Origin: Moritella sp.
GTDB lineage: Bacteria; Pseudomonadota; Gammaproteobacteria; Enterobacterales; Moritellaceae
Reading direction: 5' to 3'
NCBI RefSeq assembly: GCF_013215705.1
Contig: NZ_JABSQR010000005.1
Span: forward strand, 242,182-306,181
DNA: 64,000 nt
Below the pieces are notes generated by a model. The model saw nothing but the letters and a program-made list of their open reading frames with translations. It had not been told where the DNA came from and did not search any database. Of this stretch, positions 17,067 through 25,896 are shown one piece after another. The first letter of the stretch is position 1. Every line of letters begins with the position of its first letter. The translations under genes and the position numbers were made by a program.

Positions 17067-17969
17067 ATGATAAACAACGTCAATCTAGCGGATATTCGCT
17101 CCTTTGTTCTTATTGCTAAATTAGGTAATTTCACTAAAGCCGCTGAAGCCCTGTCAGTTTCTCGATCTCATGTGTCCCGGCAAACCAGTTCACTTGAGAA
17201 ACAAATGGGAGTGACACTGCTTACACGCACCACCCGTAGTTTGAAGTTAACCCAAGCTGGTGAGCGTTTTTATCAAGAGTGCGAACAAGCCATTAATCGG
17301 ATAGATCAAGCGTTGATAACAGCGGTAGATGATACCGAAGAGGTGCGTGGATTAATCAGGATTAACTGTGTGGGCGGCTACATTGGTGAAAGCATCATAT
17401 CTCAGTACGTTGCTGACTTTATGCTCGAGTACCCACAAATCCAAATTCACCTAGACTTTAGTAGCAACAGGATAGATTTGATCCAAGACGATTTTGATAT
17501 TGCTTTTCGCATGGGGCCGTTGGAAGACTCTGGTTTTATTGCCAAGAAATTAATGGATATAAAGATCATCACTCTGGCAAGCCCAAACTATATTAAGCAA
17601 TACGGCAGCCCTGAGCATCCTAAAGAGCTGAGTGAGCATCGATGTCTTACTGGTTCTGTTAAACGTTGGAGCTTCCAATCTGTTGAAGATCAAAATGAAA
17701 AGCTCGATGTTACCGTCGAAGGGCATTTAGTGACAAAGAACGGCCATGCACTTATTATCAATGCGCTAATAGGGAACGGTATCATCCGAGTACCTCGCAT
17801 GTATTGTAGTGATGCGATACGTGATGAAAAACTAGTCGAGATACTACCTCAATGGCATATACCCTCCGTTTTATTCTCAGCCGTATATCATAGAGATAAG
17901 TATCAACCTAAGCGTCTTAGAACATTTATCGACTTTATCAAGCAGCGCTTTGAAGCCGACTTATATTGA
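17067..17969 (+). CDS. LysR family transcriptional regulator
   Basis: About 300 residues. The N-terminal winged helix (NLADIRSFVLIAKLGNFTKAA... LSVSRSHVSRQTSSLEKQMG) is followed by a periplasmic-binding-like effector domain of the DsdA/AaeR-like group. The frame is open from 17019, but I chose ATG 17067 because AGAGGA sits 5-6 bases upstream and the HTH then begins at the normal place. It is divergent from the aldehyde dehydrogenase gene and probably regulates it. The effector is unknown. Confidence 0.92.
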   Translation: MINNVNLADIRSFVLIAKLGNFTKAAEALSVSRSHVSRQTSSLEKQMGVTLLTRTTRSLKLTQAGERFYQECEQAINRIDQALITAVDDTEEVRGLIRINCVGGYIGESIISQYVADFMLEYPQIQIHLDFSSNRIDLIQDDFDIAFRMGPLEDSGFIAKKLMDIKIITLASPNYIKQYGSPEHPKELSEHRCLTGSVKRWSFQSVEDQNEKLDVTVEGHLVTKNGHALIINALIGNGIIRVPRMYCSDAIRDEKLVEILPQWHIPSVLFSAVYHRDKYQPKRLRTFIDFIKQRFEADLY

Positions 17970-18137
17970 TCAACTTCATAAGGTTTGTCCTAAGTAGCAC
18001 ACATTGAATACTCACACTTAAATTTATTGTTGAGCTATAGTCAACACAGATTTGCATTACTACCCATATATCAACAATGAACTTCTCCATATAATTAGTC
18101 TTGTTTTCAAAACGGTCTAAATTTAATGGAGAATAAA

Positions 18138-19187
18138 ATGAAAAAGTTAAAATCAATTAGCCTATCTTTAGTGGCAGCAGCGATGCTTAGCGCAACCCCT
18201 GTAATGGCAGATACTTTCCTAGGTGCTGAATATCAACAAGGTCAAAACAAAGTATCTTTTTTAAGTGAAAATGTACGTGTAGCAGGTAACGTATTCTTAC
18301 CTCCTCATTACGATGCAAATAAGAGCTATCCTGCGATTGTTGTTATTACACCTGCAAGCGGTGTTAAAGAGCAGACTGCTGGTATCTATGCCGAGAAAAT
18401 GGCGAAGGAAGGTTACATTACCTTAGCATTCGACCACCGCACATATGGTGAAAGTGGTGGTTACCCTCGCGGTATGGAAAATGCGCCAATGAAAGTTGAA
18501 GACATCAAGAATGCCATCACTTTCTTAAGTAACTTCCCGGGTGTAAATCCAGAGCGAGTGGGTGAACTCGGTATTTGTTCTGGCGCGGGTTACAGTATAC
18601 AAGTGGCAACACAAGACACTCGTTTAGATTCAGTGGCAATAGTAAGTGGTTTTGTTGACTTTACTGATTACGGCATGGGTGGTGCAACGCAGTACATGGA
18701 TCAACTGACTGGTGACCCAATTGAGCAATACCGTCAGCAAATTAAAATGGCGAGCGATGCACGTCAAAAATACTATGAAACAGGTGAAGTTGTTTTAGTT
18801 GATGGTATTCCGTCAGCTGAAAAGGCGAAAACAATGAACGAGTTTTGGGTTCGAGCAGCTGACTATTACCGTAACCCTGAGCGTGGTGCGGCAGCGGTGA
18901 ACTACACGCCACTTCGCGCTGCGATGTCATTAGATACTCGTTATGCCTATAACCCATCAGAAAATATGAAATTAATTGGTGACACGCCATTTCTAGCTAT
19001 TGTTGGTACAGAAGCTCTTTCAGCTTACTTTAGTGAAGTTGCTGTAAAGCGCGGTGTTGAAGCTGGTAAAGATGCACAACTATTTAAAATTGACGGTGCG
19101 CAACACTTCGACCTTTATGACCAAGAAAAATACGTAAACCAAGCGGTTACTAAGCTTGATGAGTTTTTCTCAAAAACACTACGCTAA
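18138..19187 (+). CDS. Secreted alpha/beta hydrolase
   Basis: About 349 residues. A signal peptide (KKLKSISLSLVAAAMLSATPVMA, cleaved before DTFLG) is followed by an alpha/beta hydrolase domain of the YcjY/dienelactone-hydrolase-like type. The oxyanion region is VITPASGVKEQT, the nucleophile elbow is GICSGAGYS, and the final histidine is in DGAQHFDLYD. An esterase or peptidase-like role in the periplasm is possible, substrate unknown. ATG 18138 has GGAG 8 bases upstream. A LysR remnant points at it from downstream, in the arrangement often seen for such hydrolase/LysR pairs. Confidence 0.9.
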   Translation: MKKLKSISLSLVAAAMLSATPVMADTFLGAEYQQGQNKVSFLSENVRVAGNVFLPPHYDANKSYPAIVVITPASGVKEQTAGIYAEKMAKEGYITLAFDHRTYGESGGYPRGMENAPMKVEDIKNAITFLSNFPGVNPERVGELGICSGAGYSIQVATQDTRLDSVAIVSGFVDFTDYGMGGATQYMDQLTGDPIEQYRQQIKMASDARQKYYETGEVVLVDGIPSAEKAKTMNEFWVRAADYYRNPERGAAAVNYTPLRAAMSLDTRYAYNPSENMKLIGDTPFLAIVGTEALSAYFSEVAVKRGVEAGKDAQLFKIDGAQHFDLYDQEKYVNQAVTKLDEFFSKTLR

Positions 19188-19206
19188 TTAGTACCTGAAC
19201 GACAAC

Positions 19207-19255
19207 GCCATCGTGACTGACTACGTTTAAATAACAGTTGGCCGATGGCTTTTTT
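19207..19255 (+). terminator. Intrinsic terminator of the hydrolase gene
   Basis: GCCATCG (19207-19213) pairs with CGATGGC (19243-19249), followed by six T. The loop is about 29 bases. Confidence 0.65.
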
Positions 19256-19394
19256 GGCCACAAGCTAAGCGGTTTATCTCGGTTAGTACAATAACTCAGT
19301 CGCTGTGAACTTATCGTTTTGTCATCGATTTGTTTATGAAAAAGTACCACAACATGCGGCATTTCGGTGAATACAAAATCCTATGCAACTCATG

Positions 19395-20042
19395 CTATAG
19401 CTGACTAATAAGTTGGCTTAACCATTGGTGGCTTGCTTTGCAATTGTTTAGCTTGTGCCAATATACATTAAGTTGATAGTCAGGTATGGGAATCGGTGGA
19501 GTGTAGATGTCAATGTCGATCATTTTGGCGACATGTTCTGCAATTAGACGTGGAAACGTTAGCAGGTAATCTGAGTTTTCTATGGTATAGGGTGCTGCCA
19601 TAACACTGGGTAATTGCAAAGCAACATGACGGTTAAGCCCTTGCTTTGCTAACTGCCTATCAACAATACCCTGTTTTTCACCCCAAGGGGATACTCTAAC
19701 GTGCGATAGACTCAAAAACTTATCTAATGTTAAGCCATCTGTTAGTTGCGGATGATTCTTTCTCGCTATGGTGCAATAACTGTCCTGTAGCCACGTTTGG
19801 CGTTCTATGGTGGATGATTTCTCAATTTCATGACTAAAACCCAGCACAAAATCGAGTTCGCCACTGAGCAGCTTTGCCGTCGGAACTTTATCTTCAGACG
19901 GTGTCACTGTGATCCGAATGTTGGGCGCTACCTTGCTAATATGACTTATAAACTTGGGTAATAAACTGAATTGGGTGTAATCCTTTGGGAAGCACATGTT
20001 GCAAGATGAGCCAGAATGTCGATGGCCGCAGGAAAGTGGCAA
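19395..20042 (-). pseudogene. LysR regulator without its DNA-binding domain, fused to IS91-like sequence
   Basis: From FPKDYTQFSLLPKF on, this is a normal LysR effector-binding domain (about 195 residues). The winged helix is missing. Upstream, the same frame reads CRHCQ...PLSCGHRHSG, which resembles the N-terminal zinc-binding domain of IS91-family transposases. The element's insertion and a deletion therefore replaced roughly the first 90 LysR residues. The join lies near SGSSC/NMCFP (about 19990-20010). A translated product could not bind DNA. Confidence 0.75.
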
Positions 20043-20744
20043 GCTGTCATCATGTTGGCAATGACGGCACTCATTTCAAACTCCAATCTAACGCTAACTT
20101 GTCAGCAAGCTGATTAATGGCAACAGCCGCATCACGTTGTTTCAATTGCGTGAGTTGAGTATATCTAGCGGTAGTATTGAGGCTGGCATGACCGAGTAAC
20201 ACTTGCAGTGAGCGTAAATCCAATCCGCCTTTATCCATCGGCGAATTCATGCCATTACCGAGTCCAGGGAAAATAAATCGCGCGTGATGGTGGGTTTGCC
20301 AGTGGCAACGCAGAGCATGTAGCGTACGTTTTGGCAGCGGTACTAATCTATCTTTACCGCCTTTCGCTTCACGGATATGAACCTGCATGGTTTGGCTATC
20401 AATATCGTGAATAGTTAGGTTTAAGCCTTCGCTTAATCGCAGCCCCATGCTGTATAGGGTGAGAAAGAACACTTGATAGCGCTGTTTCTTCGTCGCACTT
20501 ATCATTTTACTTATTTGCGCTGGGGTCAAGATATCGGGCAGACGTTTAACTTGTGGAGGTTTGACGATACTGAGCCATTCCCATTGTTACTCTTTATGAC
20601 AATATAGCGTATAGCAGTAGACAAATTGCAAGCCATTACGGTCTATTTTAACGGTACTCCATGAGTGCGTTTACCTTGTAGCCTTAAATTGATAAGGTGT
20701 TGTTCATAAAGATAATTAAATCGTTGCTGGTGTGAGATGTTCAT
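20005..20744 (-). mobile_element. Deleted IS91-like element with a tyrosine recombinase gene, copy 1
   Basis: In minus-strand order it holds the tyrosine recombinase relic (20744-20071) and then the very beginning of an IS91-type transposase (CRHCQ...SCGHRH), whose frame overlaps the recombinase stop. The rest of the transposase is gone and LysR sequence follows. About 138 bases (20224-20362) and 39 bases (20575-20613) are nearly identical to the second copy at 22.9-23.1 kb. Confidence 0.7.
20071..20744 (-). pseudogene. Tyrosine recombinase, multiply deleted
   Basis: The N-terminus MNISHQQRFNYLYEQHLINL (from ATG 20744) is intact. A deletion then joins RLQGKR to a later piece (HSWSTVKIDRNGLQFVYCYT) in another frame. 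Next comes a TAA at the HKE/QWEWL position. The catalytic part runs VKPPQVKRLPDILTPAQI... with the first catalytic Arg in MGLRLSEGL. A second deletion after MNSPMDKGG removes the HxxR box and joins LDLRSLQVLLGHASLNTTARYTQ, which retains the H/W-position residue and the Tyr nucleophile. At least three lesions make it dead. Confidence 0.8.
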
Positions 20745-20833
20745 ACTGAATTTTCCAATGTCACCACCCTAATGGTGATGCTATTGCTAAGTATGACTGG
20801 TGGGTTAATTACTCCGCCGCGCAGCGGCTTCGT

Positions 20834-20932
20834 TCAACAAGCTAATTAACAGGACAAATTACAGTTGGTTTTTGCTCCTTCGTCGCTTATTTTAACCAAC
20901 TGCAATTTGCCCATTATTAGGGTGTTATATGC
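20834..20932 (+). other. attC-like recombination site 1
   Basis: An imperfect palindrome of about 100 bases. CAAATTACAGTTGGTT (20855-20870) pairs with AACCAACTGCAATTTG (20894-20909) at 15 of 16. Outside it, AACAAGCTAAT faces ATTAGGGTGTT. The right end GTTATAT (20924-20930) matches the integron core GTTRRRY at 6 of 7. It lies just upstream of the AraC-GyrI gene. Confidence 0.6.
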
Positions 20933-21015
20933 TTTCAGTATTCAGCAACTTTGGTCAAGATAATTAAATTGATAGGTATTATTATCTAGTGGCTGAGGAG
21001 AAGGGGAGTATTGAA

Positions 21016-21882
21016 ATGATAAAATATCAAAACAGATTTATGGAAGTATTTAGTTATGTGGAAGCTAACCTTGATACAGATCTTGATATTGAAAAACTTT
21101 GCCAATTAGCATATCTGTCAAAGTATCACTTTCACAGACAGTGCTCAGCCTTCTTTGGTATGTCGGTGATGTCACTTGTTAAATTACTTCGGCTTAAAAG
21201 GGCTGCATATCAACTAGCTTATCGAAGTGAAACAAAGGTTGTTGATGTTGCACTGGCATGCGGTTATGAAAGTCATGAAGGGTTTTGTAGGGCTTTCAAA
21301 AAAATATTCAATCAAAGTCCATCTGGCTTTAGTCTGGCTCCTGATTGGACTCCTTGGCATTCTAAATATGAACCAATTCTGAAACTGAGGACAAAGATCA
21401 TGACTGATAAAGTTAATATAAACGTAGAAATCGTAGTATTTCCTGAAACACTGGTCGCTACAATGGAGCACAGAGGGGCGCCAGATTTACTTGGTAATAC
21501 TATAAAGAAGTTTATTGAATGGAGAAAAGAAAATCGTTTTCCACCTAGCAAGAGTAAAACATTCAATTTATTATATGATGATCCAAATATTACCGCTCCA
21601 GATGAATATAGGTTAGATCTTTGCTGTTCTATTGAGAGCGAAGTAGAAGAGAGTCCTGGAGGTATTGTTAACAAAGTTATTCCTAAAGGAAGGTGTGCTG
21701 TTATTCGTCATATTGGTAGTGATGATTACCTTAGTGTGCTGATAAATTTTCTTTATTCTAAATGGCTTGAAGAGTCGCATTATGAATTGAGAGACTTTCC
21801 AATATTCTTAGAAAGGGTTTGCTTCTTTCCTGAATCTTCAGAAAATGAAGTAATTACAGATATTTATTTGCCAATTAAGTAA
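21016..21882 (+). CDS. AraC-type regulator with C-terminal GyrI-like domain
   Basis: 288 residues. The N-terminal double helix-turn-helix of AraC/XylS proteins covers about residues 5-105 (DLDIEKLCQLAYLSKYHFHRQCSAFFG... VVDVALACGYESHEGFCRAFKKIF). The C-terminal GyrI-like/effector-binding domain follows (VEIVVFPETLVATMEHRG ... DIYLPIK). SoxS/Rob/BmrR-like proteins with this second domain bind small molecules. The frame opens at GTG 20989. ATG 21016 is preferred because GGGGAG lies 7 bases before it. It lies between two attC-like sites, as a gene cassette would. Confidence 0.88.
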   Translation: MIKYQNRFMEVFSYVEANLDTDLDIEKLCQLAYLSKYHFHRQCSAFFGMSVMSLVKLLRLKRAAYQLAYRSETKVVDVALACGYESHEGFCRAFKKIFNQSPSGFSLAPDWTPWHSKYEPILKLRTKIMTDKVNINVEIVVFPETLVATMEHRGAPDLLGNTIKKFIEWRKENRFPPSKSKTFNLLYDDPNITAPDEYRLDLCCSIESEVEESPGGIVNKVIPKGRCAVIRHIGSDDYLSVLINFLYSKWLEESHYELRDFPIFLERVCFFPESSENEVITDIYLPIK

Positions 21883-21886
21883 CGCA

Positions 21887-21993
21887 CATAACAAGCCCAT
21901 AAAATCAGATTCGCAACGCTGTCACATTGGTTGCAAAATAAAAGGCGCAACAAATTGCGCCAGCATTGCTCACAGCTTATAGGGGCGTTAGAG
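21887..21993 (+). other. attC-like recombination site 2
   Basis: The left end CATAACAAGCCC is complementary to the right end AGGGGCGTTAGAG with small bulges, as in attC simple sites. GTTAGAG (21987-21993) matches GTTRRRY except the last base. Inner hairpin GGCGCAA/TTGCGCC. It begins five bases after the AraC-GyrI stop codon. Confidence 0.65.
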
Positions 21994-22017
21994 CGCCATG
22001 CGAAATGAGGTGTTAAA

Positions 22018-22461
22018 TTGATCGAGCTTAGAGAGACCGAAATAGAGGACCTAGCAATAATATCCGAATTCGGGAGCCAAGATCATTCAAAGCCGTTCCT
22101 TAATGTAAAGTCTATGGCTGATTATGAAAGTGAATTTACAGAGATAAATACTACCTATCTATGTATTATCAATTCATCGAATATTATTTTAGGTTATTTC
22201 ATTCTAGTAAAAAGCGCACAAAAAAAATCAATACAACTTAAGCGCATACTAATTAGTAAAGAGAGCTTAGGTATTGGACAGCGTGCCCTAGCCAAACTAG
22301 AAGAATATTGTATTTCTATCATGGGTATTAAACGTATTTGGCTAGATGTTTATGATAATAATTACAGAGCAATTCATGTTTATAAAAAATTAGGTTATCA
22401 ATTATTTACTACTGAAAAAGAAAATAAACGTAATGTACTGTACTTTGATAAGTCGCTCTAA
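22018..22461 (+). CDS. GNAT family N-acetyltransferase (cassette gene)
   Basis: 147 residues. The GNAT core is present. It has a strand-rich N-terminus (IELRETEIEDLAII), motif A in the form KRILISKESLGIGQRALAKL, and a C-terminal YKKLGY segment. The acetyl-CoA loop is looser than the usual QxxGxG/A. The substrate is unknown. The start is TTG 22018 with GAGG about 10 bases upstream. Its TAA stop lies inside the left end of the following attC-like site, a hallmark of integron cassettes. The AT-rich codon use differs from the mal genes. Confidence 0.85.
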   Translation: MIELRETEIEDLAIISEFGSQDHSKPFLNVKSMADYESEFTEINTTYLCIINSSNIILGYFILVKSAQKKSIQLKRILISKESLGIGQRALAKLEEYCISIMGIKRIWLDVYDNNYRAIHVYKKLGYQLFTTEKENKRNVLYFDKSL

Positions 22462-22511
22462 CATATAAGAATAAGGTGTCGCGCAGCCGGCACCTTATTC
22501 GAGTGTTGGAC
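22455..22511 (+). other. attC-like recombination site 3
   Basis: The 57-base palindrome has AATAAGGTG (22470-22478) pairing with CACCTTATT (22491-22499). The outer arms CTAAC and GTTGG complement. The right end GTTGGAC (22505-22511) is a perfect GTTRRRY. The centre GTCGCGCAGCCG is shared with site 4. Confidence 0.7.
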
Positions 22512-22713
22512 AAGCCCAAGCCCTTCTTTATATAGTAAATTACGAGTTTGATCTTGGTGGGTACGTTGCCTTGGGGCTAAATCCAAGACGAGCGAAATTG
22601 AGATAAATAACAGGGCTGTTATTTATCAATGAATTAACCTATTTTCACCATAACTATCGCATCTCCAATCTTAAGTGTTAACACCATTATCCTTATTATG
22701 TTTAGCCTTTCGG

Positions 22714-23102
22714 CTAGGTCGTTCGCGTGATACCAACGCACTTCATTTCATGCTGACAGCAAGGACAAATGCGGATTGCTTTGCTTGATGTTGTTGCGGC
22801 GAGTAATGGTATTTTCCAATTGAACAGATGCGGCAATATTGCTTGGATACGCACACGTAACCGCTTGGCATTACCGTGTGAACATCCATAATCACGCAAT
22901 ACTTGTTTGATGGCTTTTTGAATGCCGCCTTTATCCATCGGCGAATTCATGCCATTACCGAGTCCAGGGGAAATAAGTCGCGCGTGATGGTGGGTTTGCC
23001 AGTGGCAACGCAGAGCATGTAGCGTACGTTTTGGCAGCGGAACTAATCTATCTTTACCGCCATTCCCATTGTTACTCTTTATGACAATATAGCGTATAGC
23101 GT
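22714..23102 (-). mobile_element. Deleted IS91-like element, copy 2
   Basis: In minus-strand order it holds the 39-base segment also found at 20575-20613. A deletion join to GGKDRLVPLPKRTLHALRCHWQ of the recombinase follows. That reads on through MNSPMDKGGIQKAIKQ and RDYGC, then fuses directly to a transposase tail with a zinc-ribbon look (RICPCCQHEMKCVG). The HxxR and Tyr boxes are absent. The piece IQKAIKQVLRDYGC is what copy 1 has lost, so the two copies decayed independently. Confidence 0.7.
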
Positions 23103-23214
23103 AGAATAGTTGAATGGATATTGAATTAATTAGTTCGCTAGGTTTACGTAGCGAACTACAGTCTTATTTAGATTTCACGTAACATCGTTATTAAAATACG
23201 CAATAGGTCAATTA

Positions 23215-24909
23215 TTATTTAACACAAACCAGCGACTTATCAGTGCCTAGTTTATCATTTATAGCATGCTGACTTGCTAACATTGCATCGTCATTAAACT
23301 CTAATTTCCATATTGTATTATTCGATGGTTCATCTCTCGATAAAAATACGCGTTCCTGTAATAGATTCAATTTATCATTCTCTTTTAAATCGTTCCAAAG
23401 ACGTTGATATTCATCTTTCGTTGCAAGTAACCCATCCATATTTGTACAAAGATTTCGGATCTGTCTACCATTATAATCTTTATTAAGTAACTCTTTATCG
23501 TCGAGAATACCATAGTCATTGCCTTCTATATTATAGGTAACAACAGGCACTAACTCACTTGGAGAGAGTTTGATGGTCGATAAATATTTTGTATCGGTAT
23601 TATGGGTACGAATATATGTCGTTGCAGTGGGTAATGTATCAAAATGCAACACTAAGGTATTATCAACAGGCTTGTTATTACGATCGAGTTTATAAACAAC
23701 ACTACCGCTATTAAGTGATTGTCCCAACATCGTAAGTGAAACTTGTTCATATTCCTTTTCATCAGGTAAATAATAAAATGCCAATGTCATTTCATTTTTT
23801 GCGTTAAGCTCAGTTGTCACAAATACAGACGGTACGTTTACTTCACCGATCGTTGTTCGGTCTATTTCTGAAAAATTTTCAGTAATAAAGACTTGGCTAT
23901 ACGGAACACCGAATCCATAAGTCATTGCTGAATCATGGGAAAAACCAAAAGCATGATTTGTTTCATGAAAGAACGTATTATAGGTTCTTTGATGATAGGG
24001 TCTATAATTCCATGAACCTTCTGTAATATAACCTTTATAAACAGCCGCTTTACCTGAGGTGTTCGCTGCTTTTTTATTATTAATCCAAGGTCTATCACCA
24101 CCACCTCTGCCAGCTGAAAAATAATCGCCCGCCAATACCCGTATGTTAAACGTATGACCCTCAGCGCCTAATGCAAGCATATTACGTGATGCATATGACA
24201 AGGGTTGAGTACCATACTTTTTACACTCCTTAAAAAACGGGCAATAAGTATTTATTATTCTTGTTATAAATGGGGGAAATGCGACGGTATTCAATGCATT
24301 GTGCAACATCACTATGTGTGTATTATATATTGTTTTTTGTTTTGGATTAGGTGGTAGGTAACAATATCTTGGCACCCTATCACAAGACTTATCCTTGGGT
24401 GGAAAGATGACTTGAGGTAAAAATAGCTTCATCTGGTCATTATGACTAATATTGCTGAGTGCTAACCCTGGTAGTTCAAATACAACCGAGCTAAAGGGTT
24501 CAACAACGGTATCAAATCTTAATAACGCAACGTTATCATTCGTTATACCATCATTATAATTTACCGTGATCTGACTCACTTTTTGTGGTGTTGTATTCTT
24601 AAAGACATATTCATCATCAGCGATAGAAAATGTCATATTATCAAGTCTGTACTCTTTAACTTGACCAGGGTCGTCCACTGACTCACTCTGAACAACAGCG
24701 GATAATAATGTTAATCCCTTAGGTTTTACCGAAAAAACCGCAGATACTTCTTTTTTATCGCTAAAATTAAAGTGATGAGTTGTGCTTGTGACTATATCGA
24801 CAGCAGGCGGTATATGACTAGTTGCAATTGTCGGTATGTAACTAGCTGCAACAGCGACAGTTGAAAATAAAATAGTTAAAGCTAAAACTGTAAAGCCTTT
24901 ATTAAACAT
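23215..24909 (-). CDS. Secreted zinc metalloprotease of metzincin type
   Basis: 564 residues. A hydrophobic N-terminus (GFTVLALTILFSTVAVAA) serves as signal peptide. Residues 315-325 read HETNHAFGFSH, the full metzincin zinc site HExxHxxGxxH, and SAMTYG at 327-332 supplies a Met-turn-like methionine right after it. Flanking domains are mostly beta. Four cysteines (CDRVPRYC, CPFFKEC) suggest disulfides outside the cell. I do not recognise the exact family. An M66/StcE-TagA-like or related secreted protease is possible. It stands alone on the minus strand within the accessory region. Confidence 0.75.
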   Translation of the reverse strand: MFNKGFTVLALTILFSTVAVAASYIPTIATSHIPPAVDIVTSTTHHFNFSDKKEVSAVFSVKPKGLTLLSAVVQSESVDDPGQVKEYRLDNMTFSIADDEYVFKNTTPQKVSQITVNYNDGITNDNVALLRFDTVVEPFSSVVFELPGLALSNISHNDQMKLFLPQVIFPPKDKSCDRVPRYCYLPPNPKQKTIYNTHIVMLHNALNTVAFPPFITRIINTYCPFFKECKKYGTQPLSYASRNMLALGAEGHTFNIRVLAGDYFSAGRGGGDRPWINNKKAANTSGKAAVYKGYITEGSWNYRPYHQRTYNTFFHETNHAFGFSHDSAMTYGFGVPYSQVFITENFSEIDRTTIGEVNVPSVFVTTELNAKNEMTLAFYYLPDEKEYEQVSLTMLGQSLNSGSVVYKLDRNNKPVDNTLVLHFDTLPTATTYIRTHNTDTKYLSTIKLSPSELVPVVTYNIEGNDYGILDDKELLNKDYNGRQIRNLCTNMDGLLATKDEYQRLWNDLKENDKLNLLQERVFLSRDEPSNNTIWKLEFNDDAMLASQHAINDKLGTDKSLVCVK

Positions 24910-25117
24910 ATAGTAAATCCTTCGTGTTCATTTATTAAATTTATAGGGGTTCAGATTTGACCCTAACTTGAGTATTAATTTGGTATTGCGCAGCACAATA
25001 TGAGTAATGACGTTTTTCTTGCACAAATTCCACATCCGAACCCAAAGATATGAACATCGTTGAAGTTACGCTGTTTTTATCGACCATTAATTGCTTGAAT
25101 ATTGGGTTGTCAGAAAA

Positions 25118-25264
25118 TCAGAAAGGGTCAGCCCCTTGTTTTGTTCTGTCGGCATAACTTGATTCGAAACTGTCTTTCACACCATAACTTTGTAAATAAG
25201 TGCTATCGAGGGCAAAACTGTTAAAACTAAATGCAGATATTAGTAGCGTAAATATAGTGTGCAC
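25118..25264 (-). pseudogene. Truncated secreted-protein gene (48 codons)
   Basis: A GTG start with an excellent GGAGGA ribosome site 5 bases upstream opens a signal peptide (VHTIFTLLISAFSFNSFA) and about 30 mature residues (LDSTYLQSYGVKDSFESS...). It stops at TGA 25118, where the repeat-like GGGTCAGCCCC begins. A related GGGTCAGATTTGACCCT lies near 24950. It looks like a gene cut short by deletion or insertion, but a real small secreted peptide is possible. Confidence 0.45.
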
Positions 25265-25896
25265 CTGATCCTCCAAGCATTATATGTTGTGACAAAGTAA
25301 CTGGTATTGACAATTAATAATGTTAACCTAATGTTATTTAATTTGAATGTTATCGCACTTATTGAATGTTTTTTTAGACTCATGTCACATAATGATGCAG
25401 TATAAAAACTCACATGTTACATTTTTGTTTTTTTGTGACCTGTTAGGTTGGTTGGGGGACTGGTGTGCGCTCAGATTTTATTCGTTTAATATGTTGATAT
25501 TAAACAAATAACGGTGCATTACACTGAATTTGGTGCTAGGTATGGTTTAGGGTGATTAGTCTCAGTTCGGTTTAAGTCATTAACCCATTATGTTCAGAAT
25601 TGGCTGGCTTTATAAACGAAGTGTAGCGTTGCATGTGGGTATTTTGATTCGAACCGACGCACCAACTTTGTAACTGATTGTGTAGTTTATGGATTGTTAC
25701 CTAAGTGAATTGGTTTGACGACCCGTACATCTTCAATATAAGCGACCTCAATAAAAACTATGTTATGTTTACTCAGGCTAGTCTCCATTTTATATTTGTG
25801 ATGAATATATTATGGCTCTGGTTTTAAAAACTAACCCACGAAGTTGGAGGCTAGCACCTTGTGGGAGTCATTATGTCTATGTGAATGGAGCCTAAA
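25265..25896. other. 632-bp gene-free, AT-rich region
   Basis: No credible frame on either strand. The last 90 bases before the ClbS-like gene include inverted segments around GGAGGCTAGCACCTTGTGGG that may be another decayed cassette border. Confidence 0.45.

Noticed and set aside
22714..22950. 79-codon minus-strand frame as a gene
   Set aside because: It is a chance fusion of recombinase and transposase pieces inside a deleted element, so I list it only as part of the mobile-element relic.
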